53,057 bases of DNA, taken from the NCBI RefSeq assembly GCF_012912105.1, contig NZ_QMEA01000030.1:1-53057 (forward strand). The letters are read 5' to 3'. Below the pieces are notes generated by a model. The model saw nothing but the letters and a program-made list of their open reading frames with translations. It did no database searches and had not been told where the DNA came from. The stretch comes from Brasilonema sp. UFV-L1. GTDB lineage: Bacteria > Cyanobacteriota > Cyanobacteriia > Cyanobacteriales > Nostocaceae. Positions 42,820 through 51,354 of this stretch are shown one piece after another. Numbering within the stretch: position 1 is the first letter of the stretch; every line of letters begins with the position of its first letter. The position numbers and the translations under genes were made by a program.

Positions 42820-44502
42820 CTACGATTTGTGATTATGAACTTGACCCGCTGTAGCTACCAATGGTTCAGATTTTCCGTAGCCATATGGTTCAGAAATCAC
42901 CACAGGAATTTCTTCAAAATTCTCTACAGGTGGTGGTGAAGAAACCAGCCACTCTAATCCAATTGCCCGCCAAGGATTTTTAGGAGCTTGCTTACCATGC
43001 ATCCAGGAAGCTATCATGTTGAGAATAAAAGGTAAAGTAGACATTCCTAGTAAAAACGCTCCAATACTGGCAACAATATTCCAGAATTCATACTCAGGAG
43101 CGTAGGAAGAAACACGACGCAACATTCCTTGTAATCCTAGAGGATGCATTGGGAAAAAGTTGAGATTGGTGCCAATAAATGCTAGCCAAAAGTGCAACTG
43201 ACCCCAGCCTTCATAATACATACGTCCAGTCATCTTAGGGAACCAGTGATATATGGCAGCATACATTCCCATCGTTACTGTACCGTAAAGAACGTAGTGG
43301 AAATGACCGACTACATAGTATGTATTATTGACGTGAACATCAATCGGAACAGAAGAGAGTGTAATGCCAGTTATTCCTGCAAACACGAACAAGATTAATC
43401 CACCCAACGCAAATAGCATTGGCGTATTTAGTCGTAGCTTTCCTCCCCAGATAGTTGCAACCCAAGCAAAGACTTTAATCCCTGTAGGTACAGAAACGAA
43501 CATTGTCGAAAGCATGAAAATCATCCGCATCCAGCCCGGAGTCCCACTGACATACAGATGGTGTACCCAAACCAAAGCACTGACTCCAGCAATCAAGAGT
43601 GATGAAAGTGCAACGACTTTGTAACCGAACAGAGGTTTACGAGCATACACAGGAAAGATTTCTGAAAAAATCCCGAAGACTGGTAGAATGATGACGTAAA
43701 CTGCAGGGTGTGAGTAGAACCAGAAAAAATGTTGAAAAAGAACTGCATTACCTCCCTTTGCAGGATCAAAAAAGCTGGTTCCAACTGTCAAGTCAAAAAG
43801 CAGCATGACTGCGCCTGCAGTTAAGGCAGGGAGTCCAAACAGTTGAATAATTTGGGCGCTGAAGACTGCCCAGACAAACAAGGGCATCCGAAAGAATGTC
43901 ATGCCTGGTGCCCGCATTTTGACAATTGTTGTCACAAAGTTGACTGCCCCCATAATCGAGGAAACCCCCGATATTGCCACAGCTAAAAGCCAGACAAATT
44001 CACCATTTATCAATTGACCTGACGGGTTTTGCAAACTGACGGGAGGGTAAGACCACCAGCCTGCTTGTGCTGGACCACCTGGGACAAAGAAACTCGCCAT
44101 CAACAAAATTCCGGCTATGGGAACCATCCAGAAGGCAACAGCATTCAAGCGGGGAAATGCCATATCTCGCGCCCCAATCATTAACGGCACAAGGTAGTTG
44201 GCAAAACCTACTAATACTGGAAATGTCCAACCGAATAACATGACTGTGCCATGCATAGTAAACATGGCATTGTAAACTGTGCGGTCAACGAGGTCTGATT
44301 CTGGGGTAATCAGTTCCCCCCGAATCACCATTGCAAATATGCCACCAACAAGAAAGAAAATGAAAGCAGTGACAATGTACTGAATACCAATGACCTTGTG
44401 GTCAGTGCTAAAGCTGAAGTATCGTTTCCAGCCTGTTGCGGCTTCGTGATCAGGTTTTGCACCACTAGTTAGACTAATGTCCTTAACAGAAATATTCGTC
44501 AT
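42820..44502 (-). CDS. coxA: Heme-copper oxidase subunit I, A2 type (ARTO)
   Basis: Catalytic subunit of 560 residues with twelve helices. All heme and CuB ligands are kept: H84 (FTMHGTVMLFG), H265, H314-H315 (VWVHHLYVSG), and H400/H402 (VVGHFHYVLYG). K343 in PTGIKVFAW (K-channel) and D113 in ARDMAFPRLN (D-channel entry) are present. The D-channel Glu of GHPEV is absent: the motif reads Y263-S-H-P-A-V, matching the YSHPxV mark of A2-type oxidases. Tyr269, which crosslinks to a CuB His, is kept. It starts 29 bases after coxB, so they are co-transcribed. Confidence 0.95.
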   Translation of the reverse strand: MTNISVKDISLTSGAKPDHEAATGWKRYFSFSTDHKVIGIQYIVTAFIFFLVGGIFAMVIRGELITPESDLVDRTVYNAMFTMHGTVMLFGWTFPVLVGFANYLVPLMIGARDMAFPRLNAVAFWMVPIAGILLMASFFVPGGPAQAGWWSYPPVSLQNPSGQLINGEFVWLLAVAISGVSSIMGAVNFVTTIVKMRAPGMTFFRMPLFVWAVFSAQIIQLFGLPALTAGAVMLLFDLTVGTSFFDPAKGGNAVLFQHFFWFYSHPAVYVIILPVFGIFSEIFPVYARKPLFGYKVVALSSLLIAGVSALVWVHHLYVSGTPGWMRMIFMLSTMFVSVPTGIKVFAWVATIWGGKLRLNTPMLFALGGLILFVFAGITGITLSSVPIDVHVNNTYYVVGHFHYVLYGTVTMGMYAAIYHWFPKMTGRMYYEGWGQLHFWLAFIGTNLNFFPMHPLGLQGMLRRVSSYAPEYEFWNIVASIGAFLLGMSTLPFILNMIASWMHGKQAPKNPWRAIGLEWLVSSPPPVENFEEIPVVISEPYGYGKSEPLVATAGQVHNHKS

Positions 44503-44531
44503 TTGTTATTTATCCTTGCGAAACTCACAAA

Positions 44532-45449
44532 TCACAACGGATTGCTGTAATTAACCACAGGAGGCTGTGCAGGCGAAACTGTCGCCCAGCCAGTTTTGAT
44601 GGATTCTTGTGTTTTCTGCGTATACTCAGCAAAAGCTTGATTCGGTGCAGGAGAAAGCTTTTGAGTTGCGGCTTGTGCAAGCCACTTATCGTAATCTTCA
44701 GGAGATTCAACAACCACATTCGCCTGCATTGTGGCAAAGTAAGTACCGCTAAATTGGGAATCGGTTAATCGATATTTGCCCACCCGAATGGGAGTGAATT
44801 CAAAATCAATTGTGCGTTTGGGAATGATGTCTTGCTTGAGTCGGAAAGCGGGAATATAAAAGCCGTGGATAACGTCTTCTGATTGCAGTGCTAAACGAAC
44901 GCGGTGATTACTTGGTAAGTGCAATTCAGTACTGGTGACATCTTGATTTGGGTAGCGGAACACCCAAGCCCACTGTTTCGCATTGACTTCAATGTTTTCT
45001 ACAGGTTCAGCTGAGGAGTTTATAGGTGCAGCATACGCTGATTCCATTCCTATTGGCGTATGCAGGTGGACAATTTCCATTGGACCACGAATCGCCATTT
45101 GGTCGTAAACTTGATAGCTATAGCCTGCAATCCATAACACCACCAAAATTGGGATGGCTGTCCAGACTACTTCCAGTGTGACATTTCCTTCAATAGGAGG
45201 ACCATCTTTAAAATCATACCTGCCTGCTCGATGGAAAGTCACGGAATATATGAGAGTTGCAGTCACTCCAAAGAAGATGAATGCACCCAGTGTGACGAGA
45301 AAGCTGAACAAATCATCTATCAGTTGTGATTCTGCTGCAGCTTGCGGAGGAAGCCAAGAATATGCCTGCTGTCCTATCCAGAGACTGACAACACTCAGGG
45401 CGATCGCACTTACAATGAGTATTAAAACATTCCAGATTTTCATAGTCAT
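44532..45449 (-). CDS. coxB: Heme-copper oxidase subunit II lacking the CuA site (ARTO)
   Basis: A 305-residue subunit II with two membrane helices (about 4-26 and 48-70; a third hydrophobic stretch WTAIPILVVLWIAGY near 96-110) and a C-terminal cupredoxin domain. The CuA site is destroyed: in LTDSQFSGTYFATMQ the Cys positions are D230 and S234 and the His position is F238; only H195 (DVIHGFYIP) and M241 remain. Without CuA it cannot take electrons from cytochrome c or plastocyanin, so the complex probably oxidises quinol, as proposed for cyanobacterial ARTO. Transcribed with the DUF2231 genes upstream. Confidence 0.95.
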   Translation of the reverse strand: MTMKIWNVLILIVSAIALSVVSLWIGQQAYSWLPPQAAAESQLIDDLFSFLVTLGAFIFFGVTATLIYSVTFHRAGRYDFKDGPPIEGNVTLEVVWTAIPILVVLWIAGYSYQVYDQMAIRGPMEIVHLHTPIGMESAYAAPINSSAEPVENIEVNAKQWAWVFRYPNQDVTSTELHLPSNHRVRLALQSEDVIHGFYIPAFRLKQDIIPKRTIDFEFTPIRVGKYRLTDSQFSGTYFATMQANVVVESPEDYDKWLAQAATQKLSPAPNQAFAEYTQKTQESIKTGWATVSPAQPPVVNYSNPL

Positions 45450-45488
45450 TAGTTATCAGTTATCAGTCATCAGTCATTAGTCATTAGC
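45449..45488. repeat. Degenerate heptamer repeat between DUF2231 and coxB
   Basis: Five or six imperfect seven-base units of the AGTTATC/AGTCATT type run through the 69-bp gap before coxB. They resemble the short tandemly repeated repetitive sequences known from heterocystous cyanobacteria. Confidence 0.55.
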
Positions 45489-45518
45489 AAATAACAAATG
45501 ACTAAGGACTAGAATTAT

Positions 45519-46124
45519 TTACTTCAGCAACGTATTGGGGTTTTGACCCAATCGCAACAACATATCGGCGGTATTATGTACCCCAAACTCAGCAGCCAGT
45601 TGTGCTCCTAGTGTTCCATGTAGGTACAATAAGAACATGATTGCGAAGCCAGAAGCTAGGTAACTCCAATGCACTTGTTGGCTTTCGTCCTTGCACCACA
45701 CATAGCGCTGCAATCCTCTCCAGACAGTCATACCAACAATCAGCGTTAATAAGAAAACACCACCCACACCATGCCAAAGCATTGTTTCTATTGGTTGCAA
45801 TCCCCAGGCACTCTTCACATCAGATGGTGCATCTGCTAGCATCATTTCGTAAAAGCCTGCTGCTACAGTAAAAAATGTGATAACAGCTGAAGCCAGCACG
45901 TTATACCAGCCAACATCAAAGAAGTTGGAACGAACAGCCTTAATTGCCAAAAACTTGAAGACTAGAGTTTGTAAAGGGAACAATACACCAACGACATCAA
46001 AGAGAATGCCAAGAATAAACAAACCTAGGGTGAGATGAACCAAGTTTGGATGAATTGGTATCGCATAGGGCAATCCGTTTGCACCAAGATGTGTTTTTAA
46101 TTGGTCAAGAACTTCAGCGTTCAT
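45519..46124 (-). CDS. DUF2231 membrane protein, second gene of the oxidase operon
   Basis: A 201-residue membrane protein with four helices. It opens with a conserved IPIHPNLVHLTLGLFILGIL, the HPxxVH motif typical of DUF2231, and has further helices at DVGWYNVLASAVITFFTVAA, VGGVFLLTLIVGMTVWRGLQ and YLASGFAIMFLLYLHGTLGA. The start overlaps the stop of the first DUF2231 gene as ATGA. DUF2231 proteins have been linked to heme and redox membranes; the His in the membrane (LWHGVGGVF, YLHGTLG) could bind heme b. Its place in front of coxB suggests it feeds or assembles the oxidase, which is inferred. Confidence 0.85.
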   Translation of the reverse strand: MNAEVLDQLKTHLGANGLPYAIPIHPNLVHLTLGLFILGILFDVVGVLFPLQTLVFKFLAIKAVRSNFFDVGWYNVLASAVITFFTVAAGFYEMMLADAPSDVKSAWGLQPIETMLWHGVGGVFLLTLIVGMTVWRGLQRYVWCKDESQQVHWSYLASGFAIMFLLYLHGTLGAQLAAEFGVHNTADMLLRLGQNPNTLLK

Positions 46125-46621
46125 TGTAATAATCCCTCCTTGAGTGCTTCAACAACTGGTACTGTATGCAGTCCATACACCCAAACCAGTTTGTCTCCGA
46201 GATATACTTGTACGCCAACCATAAGAGTTAAAATCAGTCCCAGTGCAAGATAAGAAAACGGTATTTTATGTGGAGTACGGCTACGAATCACATACCGCCA
46301 AGCTGTAATAGATGCAAGGATTCCTGAAAGTGACCAACCAAGAAATGTATGGACATTCAGCACTGACTCAACAGCATCATAAGGTTCTGCCAAACCTGCT
46401 TCAAACTGACCAAAAATAATGGCAATGAAGATGGAAATTGTAGCGAAAAACATATTCCACCAACTCACCTCAAAAAGACGATATTTTCCGCTTAAATAGC
46501 CAATAACATCGCAAATGAAGGCAAACAAGACCATCGCAATCACAAAGTGTACAACAATGGGATGAACTGTATCCGGATACGGTAAATTGTGGTCATTCAA
46601 AGCCGGAAGATACTCAAACAT
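46121..46621 (-). CDS. DUF2231 membrane protein, first gene of the oxidase operon
   Basis: A 166-residue paralogue of the next gene, also four helices: TVHPIVVHFVIAMVLFAFIC with the HPxxVH motif, FFATISIFIAIIFGQFEAGL, LGWSLSGILASITAWRYVIR and LALGLILTLMVGVQVYLGDK. The AGGAG six bases upstream of the start is a strong ribosome binding site. It is the first gene of a leftward unit of at least four genes (DUF2231, DUF2231, coxB, coxA), with coxC after a gap. A TTTGTCA palindrome lies about 120 bases upstream. Confidence 0.85.
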   Translation of the reverse strand: MFEYLPALNDHNLPYPDTVHPIVVHFVIAMVLFAFICDVIGYLSGKYRLFEVSWWNMFFATISIFIAIIFGQFEAGLAEPYDAVESVLNVHTFLGWSLSGILASITAWRYVIRSRTPHKIPFSYLALGLILTLMVGVQVYLGDKLVWVYGLHTVPVVEALKEGLLQ

Positions 46622-46740
46622 ATTCTTCTCCTAGACATATCTCCTGAATTATTTCCCACTGCAAATCATCTGTTCAGTAAATACTTTTTATACTGAAATT
46701 TATCAGTCTAAACAAAATTGTACTTTTACAGCATTTCATG

Positions 46741-46759
46741 TTTGTCAATTGGTGACAAA
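46741..46759. promoter_or_regulatory. Candidate operator upstream of the oxidase operon
   Basis: TTTGTCAATTGGTGACAAA is an inverted repeat with perfect seven-base arms and a five-base spacer, about 120 bases before the first DUF2231 start. The size fits a dimeric regulator. It fits neither the NtcA (GTA-N8-TAC) nor the FNR pattern. Confidence 0.4.
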
Positions 46760-46805
46760 ATAACTTTTTCGGACTTTTTGTCAGCCGTTGTAGAGAGTGT
46801 TTAAC

Positions 46806-46837
46806 AGTTATCAGTTATCAGTTATCAGTTATCAGTT
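46806..46837. repeat. Heptamer tandem repeat (AGTTATC)n
   Basis: Four perfect AGTTATC units followed by AGTT. Such seven-base tandem repeats (STRR) are typical of heterocystous cyanobacteria. Similar but degenerate stretches occur near 6000, 37130 and 45450. Confidence 0.8.
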
Positions 46838-47244
46838 GCTTTATAATTGTTCATGACTAACTGATTGACTGAAAACCTACTACTTAACAGAATGACGTTT
46901 GAGTCATCTGGCGTGCAATAAACACGCGTAATCATGCGATACCTACTTTGAGGTTCAGATGCTCAATCATGAAGTTAGAAAATAGCCATAGGTTTTCAGT
47001 TCAAACCTGACTCAATAGCAGCCCCATGCCCAATACATTTGTATTTTTGTGGTAACTTTATCCCCTGGGCTGTTTACCACTGTTAGCTATCTTAAACTTA
47101 TGTAAATAAAATTTATGTATCGTTTGATAGTTTCATATTTTTTTTATTTTGTTATCATAGGACAATAAAATCAACTTTTTTCTATCTTTAAGATTATAAA
47201 AAGTAGCACAAACAATCACAGAACCAAGCATATCAACAATAGTT

Positions 47245-48306
47245 ATGCAAACGCTTGCAGACAGTTTGTTCCAAGAAGCAAAGACAGTCGAGGCATCTAA
47301 CGGTTCGGCTTGCTATTTTCCCCTTAATAATGGGCGGTACGAGGTAAAGCCTGGTTTTATTCCTTTCGGCTTCTGCTTCGGTAACGGTGAGGCAGACAAG
47401 CAAGTCTTTCAAATTGATGATAACTTCACTCACTACCATCAAGTTAAGCTTTTGGCTCGTGCTGAACGATTGAGCAAATATTACCAAACCTGTTATTATT
47501 CTGATACTGTTACAAGTGAGTTAACGCGGAGTGATTTGCCATCAGGCATTGCTCATTTGATTATTCACCGTCTTACTCAAGAACACCCTCAACACTTTTA
47601 CACTGAACGGTTACCCAGTGGCGAAATAGCATTTTACAGCCAGCTAACCGGAGAAACTCTTTACCTGAATGCCAATTGCGAGTTACAGCAAATCGAAACC
47701 CAGGGTGAACAAGTTATTCCACCTTACGCCTCTACCCTCGATGCTTTAGCAGTACAAGTACAAGAAGACATAGCAGTGATCCGTCGTTGGGCAGATGGTA
47801 GCAACGTCTTGAGTGCAGTTCATCTATGCTACCCCAACCATTGGTCAGCCGAGGAAAAAATTGGCAAGGACTTTGTTACTGTACACTCACCTGTAGCTGG
47901 TATAGATAAAATTAATCGACGGGCGAGTGCTATTGTCAATACGATGATTGTCCGGGAACCAATGGTGCGCTTTTCTTGGGGCTTGAGTACTGACACCCGC
48001 CTAAATCACCATCCCGAACCACCTCTCAATGTAGCAATTAACCAGTGGCAGGGGAGAATGTTTCATCGAGAAAACCCCCAACTGTTTCTTAGAATTGAAC
48101 GACAAGTCATTTGGGGGCTACCAGAATATGATACAGCACTATTCACCATCCGTACTTACTTTAGGGATTGTCGTGAAGTTAAAAAAGATATAAATTTGCG
48201 GCAAAAACTATCTTCTTCCATCCAGTCTATGACGCAAGAGTCCCTAGTTTATAAGGGTTTGGTGGAAAATAGAGACAGTATTCTCGCATGGCTAGAGGAA
48301 GTTTGA
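47245..48306 (+). CDS. DUF3445 heme-dependent oxidative N-demethylase-like protein
   Basis: A 353-residue soluble protein of the DUF3445 family, which includes the heme-dependent oxidative N-demethylase (HODM) that releases formaldehyde from dimethylamine. The characteristic central segment is present: HLCYPNHWSAEEKIGKDF followed by TVHSPVAGIDKINRRA, and later MVRFSWGLSTDTRLNHHPEP. The family's axial ligand and PAS-like fold are expected from these, not shown. It starts with ATG in a very AT-rich leader. Neighbours (oxidase operon on one side, YdcF-like on the other) give no hint about its substrate. Confidence 0.82.
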   Translation: MQTLADSLFQEAKTVEASNGSACYFPLNNGRYEVKPGFIPFGFCFGNGEADKQVFQIDDNFTHYHQVKLLARAERLSKYYQTCYYSDTVTSELTRSDLPSGIAHLIIHRLTQEHPQHFYTERLPSGEIAFYSQLTGETLYLNANCELQQIETQGEQVIPPYASTLDALAVQVQEDIAVIRRWADGSNVLSAVHLCYPNHWSAEEKIGKDFVTVHSPVAGIDKINRRASAIVNTMIVREPMVRFSWGLSTDTRLNHHPEPPLNVAINQWQGRMFHRENPQLFLRIERQVIWGLPEYDTALFTIRTYFRDCREVKKDINLRQKLSSSIQSMTQESLVYKGLVENRDSILAWLEEV

Positions 48307-48577
48307 AGCATCCAAAAATCTGTTTCATTCTTTCCAGTGGAATCACTCTGCAAGGAAAACGAGTCGTAATTGTAGATACCGTAACTTCTTGTACTCGACC
48401 ACACAAGTTTTGACAGGTTATCAAAAACCAGGTTTGGTGATAACCCGCTTTCTAGCCGTACTTGTCTCCTGGAATTCACGCCTTGTTCAGTACAGATGAG
48501 ACAATAGTATAGCGCATAGTCAGTGCTTGTGTATCGTTTGTAAAGTATCCTCGTATCCTTACTGTAAAATTTGTCAA

Positions 48578-49369
48578 ATGTTCTTATATCTCTCTAAATT
48601 GCTACCACTGTTTTTCTATCCTCTGGGACTAGCTTGCTTATGCTTGCTAGTCGCACTTTTCATGTTATGGAAACGACCACGCACAGCGACACTTGCAATT
48701 GTACTGGCAGTGATTCTATTATTGTCTAGTAGTAACGGCTGGGTTTCTTGCTTACTTGTGCAGTCTCTGGAATGGCAAAACCTTCCATCTGCTGAAATAC
48801 CGACGGCAGAGGCGATCGTTGTTTTGGGTGGTGCAACTAAATCCGCTTTACCGCCACGACCAACTGTAGATTTAAATGAAGCAGGCGATCGCGTTATTTA
48901 CGCAGCTCAACTCTACCGCCAAAAAAAAGCTCCTATCATTATTTTAAGTGGTGGTCGCATTGATTGGAACGGAGGCGGTCCATCAGAAGCGGGAGATATG
49001 GCTAATATCCTTACTTCTATTGGTATACCAAAAGAAGCCATTGTACAGGAGCCTGATTCTCTCAATACTTATCAAAATGCAGTGAATGTCAAGAAAATTC
49101 TCAACTCTCGTGGGATTCGTCGTGTTTTACTGGTGACTTCAGCCATTCATATGCCGCGATCGCTCCTCATTTTTAAACATCTAGGTATCGATGTCATTCC
49201 AACACCCACTGACTTTCTCATCAGTCAGAGTGAATTACAAGAATTGAGCAGCACTCCAAAGGCAGCCTTACTAAATATCTTACCTGATGTTGACAACCTA
49301 CACCGATTTACTTCTGCTTTGAAAGAATACGTTGGTATTCTTGCTTATCGTTTGCGCGGATGGCTGTAA
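48578..49369 (+). CDS. YdcF/ElyC-like DUF218 membrane protein
   Basis: A 263-residue protein with two N-terminal membrane helices (PLFFYPLGLACLCLLVALFM and TATLAIVLAVILLLSS) and a DUF218 domain outside or at the membrane. The family motifs are clear: AEAIVVLGGATKSALPPRPT, IIILSGGRIDWNGGGPSEAG, DSLNTYQNAVNVKKIL (the ST-x-N motif), VLLVTSAIHMPRSLLIFKHL. The E. coli relative ElyC affects peptidoglycan/undecaprenyl carrier metabolism. The ATG used gives the typical start before helix 1; a TTG 51 bases upstream is in frame but adds an odd Cys-rich leader. Confidence 0.88.
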   Translation: MFLYLSKLLPLFFYPLGLACLCLLVALFMLWKRPRTATLAIVLAVILLLSSSNGWVSCLLVQSLEWQNLPSAEIPTAEAIVVLGGATKSALPPRPTVDLNEAGDRVIYAAQLYRQKKAPIIILSGGRIDWNGGGPSEAGDMANILTSIGIPKEAIVQEPDSLNTYQNAVNVKKILNSRGIRRVLLVTSAIHMPRSLLIFKHLGIDVIPTPTDFLISQSELQELSSTPKAALLNILPDVDNLHRFTSALKEYVGILAYRLRGWL

Positions 49370-49474
49370 AAGGAAGTGATGAAAGTTATTAGCCCGACAG
49401 GTACGTAATAATGAATAAAGATTTGCACACTCAATCCCCATCTCTAACTCTTAATTTTTAAATTAACTCAGATT

Positions 49475-49696
49475 ATGTCTCAAGAGTTACCCCACATCAT
49501 ACCTTCTCCTCAACCAGAAGTTGAGGACACATTCTCTGCATACCAAACAACTCACCAGTTTTACACAGAAGTTCAAGCGCGGTCAGAGTTAAAGCAATAT
49601 TGTGAATGGTACAATACTACAGCAGAGCGTCATCGTCAAGAGCTACAAAGAATGCGGGGCGAATTGAATATCATGCAGTGGTTTCGCAGAAGGTAA
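49475..49696 (+). CDS. Small conserved-looking protein
   Basis: A 73-residue hydrophilic protein with a C-terminal helix of coiled-coil type (ELKQYCEWYNTTAERHRQEL, then QRMRGELNIMQWFRRR) ending in a basic-aromatic patch. I recognise similar short proteins beside YdcF-like genes in cyanobacteria but know no function. It follows the YdcF-like gene after 105 bases, and a good terminator comes 100 bases after its stop. Confidence 0.6.
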   Translation: MSQELPHIIPSPQPEVEDTFSAYQTTHQFYTEVQARSELKQYCEWYNTTAERHRQELQRMRGELNIMQWFRRR

Positions 49697-49795
49697 ATCA
49701 GTTGTGGTACTCATCGTACGTTTCGTTTTTGGTTTCTACAAATCCTTCGTCATTTCTGGGAATAATGTAAGAGTCATGTAGATAAAGTAGCGTAC

Positions 49796-49826
49796 AGCCT
49801 CCTGCCAAAAGGAGGCTACTTATTTT
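49796..49826 (+). terminator. Intrinsic terminator
   Basis: AGCCTCCT and AGGAGGCT pair as an eight-base GC-rich stem with a six-base loop, followed by ACTTATTTT. It ends the transcript of the small protein gene before the convergent ftrV. Confidence 0.7.
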
Positions 49827-49875
49827 CAGCTGTGATTTGGGTGAAAGTGCAGTGGTTTCACCGCAAATAAGTGAT

Positions 49876-50097
49876 TTAGAGAATTTCTAATTCATTATCA
49901 CGTAAATGAGCCTTAAATTTTTTACTAAACTGGACATAAATCGGCAAATTAGCACTCACAGGTCTACCTTGCCATTGATTGACAATACCTATCACGTCAC
50001 CTTCTGTGCCTTCGAGGTCAAAAGCTTTCCCGCGATGCTCAGGATGATGGTAAACTATGACGGATTCTTTAACGCGGACGCGATCGCCAATTTTCAT
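49876..50097 (-). CDS. ftrV: Ferredoxin-thioredoxin reductase, variable chain
   Basis: The non-catalytic variable subunit that shields the iron-sulfur/disulfide side of FTR, the enzyme passing electrons from photosystem I ferredoxin to thioredoxin. The 73-residue beta-barrel shows the family line MKIGDRVRVKESVIVYHHPE, then GTEGDVIGIVNQWQGRPVSA and NLPIYVQFSKKFKAHLRDNE. The ATG used fits the known length; an upstream ATG would add 16 residues (MAVETLVEHKLGVNTN) not typical of the family. The catalytic chain ftrC is not in the window. Confidence 0.93.
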   Translation of the reverse strand: MKIGDRVRVKESVIVYHHPEHRGKAFDLEGTEGDVIGIVNQWQGRPVSANLPIYVQFSKKFKAHLRDNELEIL

Positions 50098-50145
50098 ATT
50101 AGTATTTACACCTAGTTTGTGTTCCACAAGTGTCTCCACAGCCAT

Positions 50146-50733
50146 CCCTCACTGAACTTGCTTTTTTGAAAAATAGACTGCTTGCACATTTTGTTGCTGT
50201 TCGTACTTGGTTTGCACAGAAGACACGACGTTTGAACGCCTCTGTCACTGCTAGACAAACAAAGCCTGCCCATGCAGGCTTTATTATTCAATGATGAGCC
50301 TTAGTCTATATCCCTTTGTTCTTCCAATCAACAAACAGACGAACAGGGATCGGGCAACATCAAACTCCCCTCGTACTTCGGCAAGAGGTCTAGTCCTTAT
50401 TATCTTCACTCTAGGATGTTCCCAAGGTCAACTCTTTCGCCAATTGCTGGAAATCTCACAAGAGTCTAAGTCACATCTTGGACTTTCTAACCATTCTGAA
50501 ATAAAAAACAGGAAAATAATAAGAGTCACGCCTACTCCGGAACTCCGGTCAGAAGACACTCATTGCAACTTTTTATACTAAATGCTTATCAACTACTTAT
50601 AGAAGCAGAGTATGGAATCAATTAAATCCGTTTATTTACTGGACAGTTGTACAAAATGCCCAAGCGAGATTTTGACAACTGACGGGTGTGAATTCTTGAT
50701 AATTATAAGATACAAGAAAAAGTGGAGGTAGTA
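50146..50733. other. Intergenic region with bidirectional hairpin
   Basis: A perfect stem AAAGCCTGC/GCAGGCTTT with a four-base loop lies at 50261-50282 and has T-rich flanks on both strands, so it may stop transcription either way. An open frame of 96 codons after it (50291-50581) looks non-coding. The promoter of the Uma2 gene must be at the right end. Confidence 0.55.
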
Positions 50734-51294
50734 ATGTCTGTACAATTACTAAGACGGAAATTCACAGTTGAGCAATATCATAAAATGGCTGAGTTTGGCA
50801 TTCTCAGGGAAGATGAACAAGTAGAACTGATACGGGGAGAGATTATTGAAATGTCACCGATTGGGACAAAACATGCTGCTTGTGTAAATCGATTAGTTAA
50901 CCTGTTAATTCAGCGGCTAGGAAAACGCATAATACTTGCTCCCCAAAATCCTGTAATATTGAGCGATAACTCAGAACCTCAGCCAGATGTGACATTACTG
51001 CAACCCCGTGAAGACTTTTATGAAAATGCACATCCTCAACCAAACGATATTTTTCTCATCATAGAAGTTGCAGATACAACAGTGAAATATGACCGAGAAG
51101 TGAAAATTCCTTTGTATGCAGAAGACAAGATAACTGAAGTTTGGTTAGTAGATATTAATGAGCAATGTGTAGAAGTTTTTTCTGAACCTACGGCTGATGG
51201 ATATCAGAATGTTCAGAAGTTTAGGCGAGGTGAAAGTTTAGCGATTCAGGCGTTTGGTGATGTGAAGATTTCTGTTGATGAAATCTTAGGATAG
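50734..51294 (+). CDS. Uma2-family (DUF820) putative endonuclease
   Basis: A 186-residue protein of the Uma2/DUF820 family, a PD-(D/E)XK nuclease-fold group strongly expanded in cyanobacteria. Motifs: EQVELIRGEIIEMSPIG, SDNSEPQPDVTLLQP (catalytic Asp), DIFLIIEVADTTVKYDREVK (Glu and Lys of the core), and TEVWLVDI. The start is chosen for GGAGG six bases upstream; the GTG 12 bases earlier overlaps that site. Function of the family is unresolved: nuclease activity is predicted by fold, and the genes are often linked to mobile DNA. Confidence 0.92.
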   Translation: MSVQLLRRKFTVEQYHKMAEFGILREDEQVELIRGEIIEMSPIGTKHAACVNRLVNLLIQRLGKRIILAPQNPVILSDNSEPQPDVTLLQPREDFYENAHPQPNDIFLIIEVADTTVKYDREVKIPLYAEDKITEVWLVDINEQCVEVFSEPTADGYQNVQKFRRGESLAIQAFGDVKISVDEILG

Positions 51295-51354
51295 TTTTCG
51301 TTTTTACTCAAGATATTTAGTTCAATATTTTGTATGTATAAATTGTAGGGAGAT

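Larger units (their letters stand above)
46622..47244. other. Divergent promoter region of the oxidase operon
   Basis: The gap lies between the leftward oxidase operon and the rightward DUF3445 gene and has no gene of its own. It holds the palindrome at 46741-46759 and an AGTTATC tandem repeat (46806-46837). The 47100-47230 part is very AT-rich. Confidence 0.5.

Noticed and set aside
31632-47244. tRNA genes or phage-type attachment sites
   Set aside because: A few TTCAAA or GGTTCG stretches occur (for example near 47000), but no cloverleaf could be drawn around them.
46622-47244. NtcA-type GTA-N8-TAC sites before the oxidase operon
   Set aside because: Candidates such as GTACAATTTTG lack the second half site at the right distance.
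50291-50581. 96-codon frame upstream of Uma2
   Set aside because: Composition looks non-coding (Ser/Arg/Asn-rich with no structure), and it starts immediately after a terminator-like hairpin without a ribosome binding site.
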